Below are positions 1 to 8,738 of a stretch of DNA of 64,000 nt, piece by piece. Under the pieces are notes generated by a model, which was given only the letters and a program-made list of their open reading frames with translations, ran no database searches and was not told where the DNA came from. The DNA comes from RYN-230 sp963704995 (lineage in GTDB: Bacteria; Actinomycetota; Actinomycetes; Streptosporangiales; Streptosporangiaceae). The DNA is taken from NCBI GenBank assembly GCA_963704995.1, contig CAVPIM010000009.1, positions 186,001 through 250,000 of the forward strand, written 5' to 3'. Positions within the stretch are counted from its first letter, which is position 1. Each line of letters begins with the position of its first letter. Made by a program: the position numbers and the translations under genes.

Positions 1-686
1 TTGAACACCGCCACCACCGCGAGCACACCGGCCGCCGCCAGGCCAGCCACCCAGCGCAGCTTCAGGCCGGACAGCGCGATCATGCCCGCCGTGATCAGCA
101 GCAGCAGGATGACCACGCCGAGGGCCGGCTCCCGTTCCACCAGTGCGACCGGGATCAGCGCGAGCACGAGCACCCCGGCGGCGTGCCTCGGGGTGGGGAT
201 CCGGCCGCCGTCCCGCAGCTCGCCGAAGACGACGGCTATGACCAGGATGAGCCCGATCTTGGCGAACTCCGAGGGCTCCACCTGGAAGCCAGCGGGCAGG
301 TTGATCCAGGCCTTGGCCCCGCTGACGCTGGTGCCCAGCGGGCTGAGGACCGCCGCCAGACCCAGGACGGACGCCACGTACACGAACGGGGCGAGCAGCC
401 TGATCTGCCGGTAGTCCAGCAGGCTCACCACGATCATGAGGATCACGCCGAGCGCGACGTTGATCAGCTGCTTGATCAGGTAGCTGCGCGGGTCCGCGCT
501 GGGCTGGGTGGCCGAGTAGACCAGCAGCGTGCCGATCAGGCTGAGCGCCACCACCGCGGCCAGCAGGATCCAGTCGTAGCGGCGCAGCGGCGAGTCCTTG
601 GCGACCGCCCGGAGCAGCAGGGGCCGGCGGTTCTGGCCGAAGCTGGGAGTGCGGGGGGACGTGTAGTCGCGGGTGCCCAGGCTCAT
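1..686 (-). CDS. rodA: RodA/FtsW-family peptidoglycan glycosyltransferase, partial
   Basis: N-terminal part of a SEDS-family membrane glycosyltransferase that polymerises lipid II together with a class B PBP. The gene runs off the left edge, so only about 228 residues are visible. After a basic cytoplasmic start (MSLGTRDYTSPRTPSFG), hydrophobic segments begin, and the conserved region reading INLPAGFQVEPSEFAKIGLI matches the SEDS signature (P-S-E-x-x-K, then membrane). The ATG start overlaps the stop of the upstream PBP2 gene as ATGA, so the two are translationally coupled. This is the classical RodA-PBP2 pair at the end of the mre operon. Assignment as RodA rather than FtsW rests on this context. 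Confidence 0.93.
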   Translation of the reverse strand, partial: MSLGTRDYTSPRTPSFGQNRRPLLLRAVAKDSPLRRYDWILLAAVVALSLIGTLLVYSATQPSADPRSYLIKQLINVALGVILMIVVSLLDYRQIRLLAPFVYVASVLGLAAVLSPLGTSVSGAKAWINLPAGFQVEPSEFAKIGLILVIAVVFGELRDGGRIPTPRHAAGVLVLALIPVALVEREPALGVVILLLLITAGMIALSGLKLRWVAGLAAAGVLAVVAVF

Positions 687-2764
687 CAGGAGCCCCCGTA
701 GCCCGCCGGGGCGGTGATAGTGCCGCTCGGGGAGATCGCCGGCAGCCCGCGCGGCAGGTTGCCGCCCGGCAGTGCCGCCTTGTGCCCCTCCAGGCCGTAG
801 ATGTCGTCGTAGATCTGGCGGACAGCGGGCGCGGCCACCTCAGCCCCGTAGTTGGAATTCGGGATCATGACCACCACCACGTACTTCGGGTTGTTGCAGG
901 GCGCGAACGAGGCGAACACCGACGTCACTGAGCTGTTGAACACCTCAGCCGTACCCGTCTTGCCCGCCACGCAGACCTGGCCCCGGGGAAAGCCGGCGAA
1001 CGCGCTGGCCGCCGTGCCCGCGCCGGTGGTCACCCCGGCCAGCGCGCTGCGGATGTAGGCCAGGGTGCTGCCGGCCACCGGCAGGCGCCTGATCAGCGTG
1101 GGCTTGATCTTCCGGACCAGCTGGCCGGTCGGGCTGATGATCGCCTCGCCGATCCGGGGGCTGTACAGCTTGCCGCCGTTGGCCAGGGCCGCGTAGGCGT
1201 CGGCGAGCTGGAGCGGGGTCACCGCGACGTAGCCCTGCCCGATGGCCGCGATCGCCGCCTCGCCAGGCTCCCAGACGTTGCCGTAATGGCAGTCCTGGTA
1301 CTCGATCTGCTGCACGTACGACCCATTCGCCCGGCCGTACTTGCACCAGTCCTGGCCGGTATGCGCGTTGCCTTTCCAGAGGTAGTACAGCCATTCGCGG
1401 GTCGGGATGCTGCCCGCGCCCTGCTCGGGCAGGTCGATCCCGGGCGCCTTCCCGAATCCCCAGCCCAGCTCCATCTTCTGCATCTCCTGGATCGGGGCCT
1501 TCGGGCTGGTGACGACGTTGTCCTTGGGGTGGTCGTGCTGATAGATGCCGTAGGCCAGCTCGTAGAACACCGTGTCGCAGGAGATGACCAGGGCCTCCTG
1601 CAGGCTCATCTGGCCGAGGCTCTTCTGGCCGTCGTTGAGGAAGGACCGGCCGCCGATGTTGTACGAGGCCGGGCAGTTGTAGGTGCCGGCCAGGCTGTAC
1701 CCGGCCTTGACCGCGGCCGCGGTGGAGGTCACCTTGAACGTCGAGCCGGGTGCGTACTCGCCCTGGGTGACCCGGTTCAGGATCGGCTTGTTCCCGTTGA
1801 TCAGCTGCCGGTACCGCTTCTCGGAGATGCCGCCGTTCCAGACGCTCGGGTCATATGAGGGCGCGCTGGCCATGGCGACCACCCGGCCGGTGGTGGTCAT
1901 CACTATCGCCGCACCGGTCGTGGCGTTCGGGCTGCCCGTCTGCTGGGCCTTGCGGATCGTGTTGGCCAGGACGGTCTGCACGTCACCCTGGAGCCGGGCG
2001 TTGATGCTGGTGACCAGGTCATTCCCGGTCCTGGGCGCGGTGGCGCGGACCACCCCGAGCTGCTGGCCGGCATTGTTCACCGACAGCACCTGCTGGCCCG
2101 GCGTGCCCTGCAGGTCCTGGTTGTACTGCGCTTCCAGGCCAGCCTGGCCGACCAGGTTGACGCCGGCGAAGCCGGTGGTGGGCAGGTGCTGCTGCTTCAT
2201 CTGCTGGGCGGTGATCGGGCCGAGATAGCCGAGGACCTGCGCCGGGTTCGCCCCGTTGGGCTGCGGGTACCTGGCCACCGGGTTCACCCCGGCGCTCACC
2301 CCCGGGTAGCTGGCGTGGTCCTGCATGATCTGGACCGCGATCGAGTCCGGGACGTGATCGGCCACCGGGATGGGCTGGTAGGGCGAGCCTGGCCAGCACG
2401 GCTGGGAGACCTGGGCGTTGCACAGCCGGACTCTCTCGGTGATCAGCTTGTCGGACATGCCGAGCAGGTGGGCCAGCCTGCGCAGCACGGCGGCGCCGCC
2501 GTCGCCCTGGGTGGCCAGGTTCATCATGTTCACCGTGACCACCAGGGAACTGGCGTTGTTCACCATGGGCAGGCCCGCGTCGTCGAGGATCTGGCCGCGG
2601 ACCGCAGGCGTGATCACTGTCTGCGTCTGGTCCTGGGCGGCCAGCTGCACGTAGCCGTGGCCGTTCATGACCTGCAGGTACCACAGCCGCCCGCCGAGGG
2701 AGATCAGCAGCGCGGCCACGATCGCGTAGAGCACGATCAGGCGCCGCCGTGACGCCGGGATCAT
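686..2764 (-). CDS. mrdA: Penicillin-binding protein 2 (class B transpeptidase)
   Basis: DD-transpeptidase that cross-links lateral-wall peptidoglycan as partner of RodA. There is one N-terminal membrane anchor, then a PBP dimerisation domain, then the transpeptidase domain. Catalytic motifs are visible: STFK with Ser341 and Lys344, SCD at about 395, and KTG with Lys602. The start at 2764 is chosen because its ATG overlaps the mreD stop (ATGA) and is preceded by AGGAGGG at good spacing. A GTG at 2803 would add 13 residues but has no such site. About 692 residues, normal for the family. It lies between mreD and rodA and is coupled to both. Confidence 0.95.
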   Translation of the reverse strand: MIPASRRRLIVLYAIVAALLISLGGRLWYLQVMNGHGYVQLAAQDQTQTVITPAVRGQILDDAGLPMVNNASSLVVTVNMMNLATQGDGGAAVLRRLAHLLGMSDKLITERVRLCNAQVSQPCWPGSPYQPIPVADHVPDSIAVQIMQDHASYPGVSAGVNPVARYPQPNGANPAQVLGYLGPITAQQMKQQHLPTTGFAGVNLVGQAGLEAQYNQDLQGTPGQQVLSVNNAGQQLGVVRATAPRTGNDLVTSINARLQGDVQTVLANTIRKAQQTGSPNATTGAAIVMTTTGRVVAMASAPSYDPSVWNGGISEKRYRQLINGNKPILNRVTQGEYAPGSTFKVTSTAAAVKAGYSLAGTYNCPASYNIGGRSFLNDGQKSLGQMSLQEALVISCDTVFYELAYGIYQHDHPKDNVVTSPKAPIQEMQKMELGWGFGKAPGIDLPEQGAGSIPTREWLYYLWKGNAHTGQDWCKYGRANGSYVQQIEYQDCHYGNVWEPGEAAIAAIGQGYVAVTPLQLADAYAALANGGKLYSPRIGEAIISPTGQLVRKIKPTLIRRLPVAGSTLAYIRSALAGVTTGAGTAASAFAGFPRGQVCVAGKTGTAEVFNSSVTSVFASFAPCNNPKYVVVVMIPNSNYGAEVAAPAVRQIYDDIYGLEGHKAALPGGNLPRGLPAISPSGTITAPAGYGGS

Positions 2765-4167
2765 CGAGAAAGCCCTCCTGACCGCTTGCCGAAAATCCGC
2801 CACAGCGACCGGCGGCGGCCGAACGCGCGGCGGCCGCTCAGGGCGCTGGCCGGGGCCCGGCGGCCGCTCAGGGCGCCCGACCTGGCCCCGCGGAACCGGG
2901 GGGTGTGCAGCTTCCCGGCGCGCAGCCCGCCGCCGCGGGCCCGCCGGCCGAGGACCGAGCCGCCGACGGCCCCGTCGCGGCGCCGGCCGGCGCCCAGCCT
3001 CAGGCGCACCGGCCGGGCGGGACGGCGGCCGATCCGCCCGGCGGCCGCCCGGGCACCGCTGGCCGATCCGCCTGGCATGACCCGGCCGCGCAGCCGCGGC
3101 CCCCGGGACGGGCGGAGCGCCCGGCCACCCGAGCCGTCCCCCAGGGCGCTGCCGGCCCGGCTGAAAGCCTTCGCGGGAATCCCGCCGCCGCGCTGCCAGC
3201 TGCCCTGCGGCCGCGTTCCCCCTGGCCTGCCCCCCCGGTTCTGGCTGAAGGCCTTCGCGGGAATCCCGCCCTGCGGCCGCGTGCCTCCCGGCCTGCTCCC
3301 CTGGTTGTGGCGGGACCGGTGCCTCGTGCCCAGGTGCAGGTTCACCGGCCGGGACGCCAGTCCCCGCCCGGCCCGGGCGGCGGCTGCGCCGCTGGACAGG
3401 GCGGAGCCGCCGCCGCTGAACTTCAGGTGCACCGGCCGGGACGGCCGGGCCGGGGCGGGCCGTGTCTCGTTGGCCGAGCCCCCCTGGGTTAACCCAGCCC
3501 GCAGGACACGGGCTTTCAGCCTCGGGGGACGCCCGGTCCCGCTGTCGCGCAGCACCGCACCGGAGCCGGAGAACAGGGCCGCGCCCGCGAGACCGGGCAC
3601 GCCCCGCGGGCGGCCCGCCATCCCGGCCCGGGCCGACCCGCCGGGGAAGCTGGCCAGGCCCGGCGTGGCCAGGGCCGGGGCGGCCAGCGCCCTGGCCCGG
3701 ACCACGGCGTAGAGCACGAACGGGCTGAGCAGCACGTCGTAGACGACGGAGGCGGGCAGCACCTGGCCCACCGCGGACCAGGTGATGTCCAGGTTCCCGA
3801 ACATCATCCCGGTCAGCGCGAAGAGCAGTTCCCCGGCGGCGGACCCGACGGCCACCACCCCGATCGGCACCCAGGCGGACTCGTCGAGGTGGCTGGCCAC
3901 CCGTCCTGCGGCGTACCCGACCAGGCAGAACACCAGCGCATACTGGCCCACCAGGTGGGTGGCGGGCGGCGCCACGTCCAGGGCCAGGCCGGCGCAGAAA
4001 CCGCCGAGCATGCCTTCCACCGGGCCGCCGGTCAGCGCGAGCGCGACCACCACGACCAGCACCAGGTCCGGCCCGGCCCCGAAGGGCAGGCGGAGGTTGT
4101 CCAGCACGGTCACCTGGATCAGGGTCGCGAGCAGCAGCAGCGCGGCCGAGAACGCGATACGCCGCAC
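2761..4167 (-). CDS. mreD: Rod shape-determining protein MreD with a long basic C-terminal tail
   Basis: Integral membrane component of the elongasome. The first ~165 residues (start MRRIAFSAALLLLATL, GTG start four bases before the end of mreC) carry the usual MreD hydrophobic segments, including PDLVLVVVVALALTGG and the helix around DVLLSPFVLYAVV. After that the frame stays open for about 300 further residues, giving 468 in total, whereas MreD proteins are normally about 160-220 residues. The tail is Arg/Gly/Pro-rich and contains internal repeats: RPVHLKFSGG, RPVNLHLGT and RPVRLRLGA; two RPGGTRPQG...GIPAKAFS blocks; and two ALSGRRA blocks. The repeats argue that it is coding, but I cannot assign it a function. 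Confidence 0.88.
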   Translation of the reverse strand: MRRIAFSAALLLLATLIQVTVLDNLRLPFGAGPDLVLVVVVALALTGGPVEGMLGGFCAGLALDVAPPATHLVGQYALVFCLVGYAAGRVASHLDESAWVPIGVVAVGSAAGELLFALTGMMFGNLDITWSAVGQVLPASVVYDVLLSPFVLYAVVRARALAAPALATPGLASFPGGSARAGMAGRPRGVPGLAGAALFSGSGAVLRDSGTGRPPRLKARVLRAGLTQGGSANETRPAPARPSRPVHLKFSGGGSALSSGAAAARAGRGLASRPVNLHLGTRHRSRHNQGSRPGGTRPQGGIPAKAFSQNRGGRPGGTRPQGSWQRGGGIPAKAFSRAGSALGDGSGGRALRPSRGPRLRGRVMPGGSASGARAAAGRIGRRPARPVRLRLGAGRRRDGAVGGSVLGRRARGGGLRAGKLHTPRFRGARSGALSGRRAPASALSGRRAFGRRRSLWRIFGKRSGGLSR

Positions 4168-4168
4168 G

Positions 4169-5143
4169 TCAGTGCCCCGATCTGGTGGCGCCGGGCGTGG
4201 GCGTGACGGTGCTCCCAGGGGACGGCGTGCCGCTGGCGCCCGGGGAGGCCGCCGACGAGGGGGAGGCGGCCGGGGTCGGCCGGGGTGGCAGCACCGAGAA
4301 TCGGGGGTCGGTCCGCGGCGGGACGACCACGACGCCGACCACACCCAGCGCCGTGTCGCTGGCGAAGGGACGGACCAGCGCCTCCTTGGTCAGTGAACTG
4401 CTGGTGCCCTCCAGCTTGGTGATCACCCCCACCGGCACCCCGGGCACGTAGGGGCGGCCGCCCGCCGAGCCGAACGTGACCAGTTCCTGGCCTGGATGCA
4501 GGATCGCGTTGACGTCGAACACCTGGAGCCGGAGCAGCCCGCTGCCGGTCATGCTCTTGCCGGTCCCGCTCACCACACCGATCTGCCCGGTGCCCGCCAG
4601 CCGCACCCCGACGGTCACGCTGGCGTCGGTGGCGAGCAGCACGGTGGACGTGGTCGCGCTGACCGAGGTCACGGTGCCGACCAGGCCCTGCCCGTTCAGC
4701 ACGGTCTCATCGGGCTTGATGCCGTCCACCCGCCCGGCGTCGATGGTGACCGAGTCGTCGTAGGCCGCGCCGGCCGCGATCACGCTCGCGGTCACGATCC
4801 GGTAGCGGCCCCGGCCGGCCAGCTGCAGCAGCTGGCTGAGCTGGCCCTCCTCGTACCTGCTCAGCTGCTGCCGGTTCAGCTGGGCGCGGAGATCAACCAC
4901 CTGCCGTTGGAGAGCGTCGATCTTGCTTTGCGAGCCGGAGCCGGTCAGCCCGTCAGCGAACCCGGAGACCGGCCTGGTGACGAAGCTGGCGGCACTCTCC
5001 ACCGAGCCGAACACGCTGCCGCCCACCGAGCGCAGGCCACCGAGCGGTGCGCCCGCGCCGCCCTGGTAGTTGATGGTGATCAGCGCGAGCGCCGCCAAGA
5101 CCAGCACCCCCAGAACGATGCGGGTCCGCCGGGTGTCGTGCAC
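4169..5143 (-). CDS. mreC: Rod shape-determining protein MreC
   Basis: Bitopic periplasmic-side scaffold linking MreB and MreD to the peptidoglycan synthases. The protein has one N-terminal transmembrane helix (residues ~9-25), a coiled-coil stretch around LQRQVVDLRAQLNRQQ, then the beta-rich MreC domain (SVTIDAGRVDGIKPDETVLNG and related). The C-terminus is a Pro/Ser/Thr-rich low-complexity tail (residues ~280-324). The GTG start at 5143 is preceded by GAGGAG. Its stop overlaps the next gene closely, since mreD starts four bases away, so the genes are in one operon. Confidence 0.95.
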   Translation of the reverse strand: MHDTRRTRIVLGVLVLAALALITINYQGGAGAPLGGLRSVGGSVFGSVESAASFVTRPVSGFADGLTGSGSQSKIDALQRQVVDLRAQLNRQQLSRYEEGQLSQLLQLAGRGRYRIVTASVIAAGAAYDDSVTIDAGRVDGIKPDETVLNGQGLVGTVTSVSATTSTVLLATDASVTVGVRLAGTGQIGVVSGTGKSMTGSGLLRLQVFDVNAILHPGQELVTFGSAGGRPYVPGVPVGVITKLEGTSSSLTKEALVRPFASDTALGVVGVVVVPPRTDPRFSVLPPRPTPAASPSSAASPGASGTPSPGSTVTPTPGATRSGH

Positions 5144-5173
5144 CAGGTCTCCTCGTCAAGCCGCCGGCCATGC

Positions 5174-5199
5174 CCCGGTTAGCTAGCCCGGTTAGCTAG
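5174..5199. repeat. 13-bp tandem direct repeat in the mreB-mreC gap
   Basis: CCCGGTTAGCTAG occurs twice head to tail in the 104-bp gap between mreB and mreC. Each copy contains the palindrome TAGCTA. It could be a binding site or a simple slippage duplication. No partner protein is evident. Confidence 0.6.
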
Positions 5200-5247
5200 C
5201 ACTGTCAACTGCCGCTGCCGCGGCTCCCCATACTGCCCCCTTCGAGG

Positions 5248-6279
<1,032 letters not shown>

Positions 6280-6334
6280 CAGGAACGAGAACCTTCCAAA
6301 AAGGGTCTGCTGGATGATCTGTGGTCTTATTGCC

Positions 6335-6364
6335 GCGGCTCGCGCCCTGCCGGGCCCGAGCCGC
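6335..6364 (-). terminator. Hairpin downstream of ndk
   Basis: Perfect 8-bp stem GCGGCTCG / CGAGCCGC with a 14-nt loop in the 116-bp gap between ndk (ending 6396) and mreB. Read from ndk it is a plausible terminator, without a clear U-tract as is common in high-GC actinobacteria. Confidence 0.5.
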
Positions 6365-6395
6365 TCTTGTCCTTCATCGACCAGCGCCAGCCTGC

Positions 6396-6806
6396 CTAAA
6401 CGAGGTCAGGAAAGAAGATCTTGATTTCCCGCTCGGCGGAGTCCGGCGAGTCGGATCCGTGCACGATGTTCTGCTGAACATCCAACGCGTGATCACCGCG
6501 GATAGTGCCCGCGTTCGCCTGCACCGGGTCGGTCGCGCCGGCCAGCCCGCGGAAGGCCTCGACGGCCCGGGGGCCCGCCACGACCAGCGCAACCAGCGGT
6601 CCCGACGTAATGAACGCGACCAGCGACGGGAAGAAGGGCTTGCCCACGTGCTCTGCGTAGTGCACCTCGGCCGTTTCCGCCGTGATGACGCGCATATCCA
6701 TCGCCGCGACCTGCAGTCCCTTGCGCTCAATCCGGGACAGGACTTCTCCGATCAGCCCTCGCCGGACCGCATCAGGCTTGATTAGGACAAGGGTACGTTC
6801 AGTCAC
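6396..6806 (-). CDS. ndk: Nucleoside diphosphate kinase
   Basis: Transfers the gamma phosphate from ATP to NDPs through a phospho-histidine intermediate in the cytoplasm. Length 136 residues, typical. The N-terminus MTERTLVLIKPDAVRRGLIG is diagnostic, and the active-site histidine sits in NIVHGSDS at position 116. The GTG start at 6806 is chosen because AGAGGAG lies eight bases upstream and the family start aligns there. An upstream in-frame start at 6863 would add an unconserved leader. Confidence 0.97.
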   Translation of the reverse strand: MTERTLVLIKPDAVRRGLIGEVLSRIERKGLQVAAMDMRVITAETAEVHYAEHVGKPFFPSLVAFITSGPLVALVVAGPRAVEAFRGLAGATDPVQANAGTIRGDHALDVQQNIVHGSDSPDSAEREIKIFFPDLV

Positions 6807-7146
6807 TGCTTTGCTCCTCTTAGCCGGTGGCAACGGTGCCGATCCCGGAGTGATCGAGGGCAATCCCGCCGCGGCCAGATACTACCGTTGCCGCAGCACC
6901 GGCCAGGGGCCCGCGACACATGCGGACACCCGGGCCCAGCCCCCGTCACGCCAGCACGCCCGGCCCAACCCGGGCGTAGCCGCCGAATCTAACGTAACTG
7001 CCCGGCCGGCCGGCGGCGCAACTCCCGGCTACTTGACGGTCTGTTCAGCCAATGCTGTCCCCGCTCCTGTGACCTGGACATTTGATGACCATCTGAGGCA
7101 AGCTCGTGGGAGCGTCACCGCCCCTAGAGAAGCTGACGATAAGCAG

Positions 7147-8445
7147 ATGAACGGTGAAGCCCCGGCCGGTAAGCGAACCGGCGGTCCCAGCCCCGCCGAC
7201 CTGGGCACGTCCGCCGCCGGTCCGGCCGAGCCGCCGGCGGACGGTCCGGGCCTGGCTGACCAGCTGGCTGACGCCTCCGGGCCGGCCCTGCGGCGGGACG
7301 GGCTGCTGGCCAGGATCGCGCCGTTCGCCGCGCTCGCCCTGCTGGCCGAGGCCAGCCTGGCCCTGCCGCCGGGCCCGGTCTCGACCCCGGACGCGATCCT
7401 CAGCGCGCTGATCCTGGCGGTCACCGTGGCCCTCGTCGCGCTGATGCCCTGGGACCGGCTCCCGGACTGGTGCGACGTGGCCGTCCCGCTGCTGTACACG
7501 GCCTCGGTGTTCCCGCTCATCCAGGCGGCGGGCGGGGAGTACGCCGGGATCATGCTCATCCTGCTCAGCCCGATCATCTGGGCCGCGCTCTATCACGGCC
7601 GATGGGAATCGGCCATCGTGAGCGCGGCGGCGCTCACCGTGGTGCTGGCGGTCTCCCTGACGGACGGCACGATCAGCGGGGCCGTGCTCGTCCGCCGGAT
7701 GATCGCCTGGGCGGCGCTGGCCGCGATGATCGCGGCGGCCGGGCACGGCCTGCGGGCCCGGATCCGCCGGTCCCGCCAGCAGACGGCCCTGATCCAGGAG
7801 CGGCTGCGCGAGATGAGCGTCCTGGCCGACCGTGACCGCATCGCCAGCAGCCTGCACGAGACGGTCGTGCAGCGGCTGTTCGCGTCGGGCCTGTCGCTGC
7901 AGGGCACGATCGGCCTGCTCGGCGGCCGGCCTGACGCGGCCCGCCGGATCGACCAGGTGGTCGAGGACCTGGACGAGTCGATCACGCTGCTCCGCCAGTC
8001 CATCTTCGACCCGGCGCACCGGGCCCCTGGCCCCGGACTGCGGCGCAGCATCCTGGACGTGTCCCGCGAGCTGACCCCGTGGCTCGGCGTGGTGCCCGAG
8101 GTGACCCTGGAAGGCCCGCTGGATACGGCGGTGCCCCCGCGGGCCGCCCGGCAGCTGCTGGGGGTGCTGCGCGAAGGGCTCACCCGCAGCGGCGCCTGTG
8201 CGCAGGCCACCCAGGTGGCGGTGGCCGTGGCCGCCGACCACGAGGCGGTCACGCTGACCATCACCGACGACGGCACCCAGTGGACCGCCCGGCCCGCCGG
8301 TGACGAGCCCATCCTGCCGGCCCTGTCCGCCCGGGCCCGCCAGCTGGGCGGCACGGTGGCGACCGAGTGCGCGGCGAGCGGTGAGATCCGGCTGATCTGG
8401 CGGGCGCCGCTCAGGGCGCTTCCCAGCGGCGGCCCATCCAGATAG
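7147..8445 (+). CDS. Histidine-kinase-like membrane sensor with degenerate ATPase domain
   Basis: The product (432 residues) has a disordered N-terminus, about five or six transmembrane helices (residues ~50-200), a short helix, then a HisKA_3-type dimerisation domain. The H-box reads DRDRIASSLHETVVQRLFAS with the histidine at residue 237, resembling DevS/NarL-partner kinases (usual form RDLHD). The expected N-box (RExxxNxxRHA) is replaced by REGLTRSGACAQAT, which lacks the Mg-binding Asn, and the G1 box (DDGxG) reads DDGTQW. Only the late LGG motif is near normal. ATP binding is therefore doubtful. No response regulator lies nearby. The start is uncertain, as no strong ribosome site is seen. 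Confidence 0.72.
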   Translation: MNGEAPAGKRTGGPSPADLGTSAAGPAEPPADGPGLADQLADASGPALRRDGLLARIAPFAALALLAEASLALPPGPVSTPDAILSALILAVTVALVALMPWDRLPDWCDVAVPLLYTASVFPLIQAAGGEYAGIMLILLSPIIWAALYHGRWESAIVSAAALTVVLAVSLTDGTISGAVLVRRMIAWAALAAMIAAAGHGLRARIRRSRQQTALIQERLREMSVLADRDRIASSLHETVVQRLFASGLSLQGTIGLLGGRPDAARRIDQVVEDLDESITLLRQSIFDPAHRAPGPGLRRSILDVSRELTPWLGVVPEVTLEGPLDTAVPPRAARQLLGVLREGLTRSGACAQATQVAVAVAADHEAVTLTITDDGTQWTARPAGDEPILPALSARARQLGGTVATECAASGEIRLIWRAPLRALPSGGPSR

Positions 8446-8728
8446 CCAGCACCCAGAACCCGGCGAAGATGACGCCGAGGACGTACATGACCGGGACCAG
8501 GACCCCGGCCGCGATGACCAGGACCTGCAGCACGCTGCCGGCCACCAGCGCCACCTGCAGCCCGGGCCGCCCGACCACGCCCGCGAGCAGCACCGCGGCC
8601 ACCGCCAGTGCGCCGCCCGCGTACCCGGCCGCCCGGGGCGAGGCGTGCCCGATGCTGATGGCCACCGGGATGGCCAGGCCGATCACGATGGCCTCCATCA
8701 CCAGCACGGTGGCGCAGAGTCGTCTCAT
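8411..8728 (-). CDS. DUF4233 small membrane protein
   Basis: A 105-residue protein with about four hydrophobic helices, beginning MRRLCATVLVMEAIVIGLAI and ending near FAGFWVLAIWMGRRW. It resembles the DUF4233 proteins that follow folC in many actinobacteria. The start at 8728 lies 11 bases after the folC stop, so it is in the valS-folC operon. The 3' end overlaps the convergent kinase-like gene by 35 bp. Function unknown. Confidence 0.85.
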   Translation of the reverse strand: MRRLCATVLVMEAIVIGLAIPVAISIGHASPRAAGYAGGALAVAAVLLAGVVGRPGLQVALVAGSVLQVLVIAAGVLVPVMYVLGVIFAGFWVLAIWMGRRWEAP

Positions 8729-8738
8729 CTGGGCCCCC

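Noticed and set aside
5174..5199. TTAGCTAGC shared between the mreB-mreC gap and the ars operator
   Set aside because: Short palindromic match (TTAGCTAGC...TGTCAA) that can arise by chance. No functional link between cell shape and arsenic genes.
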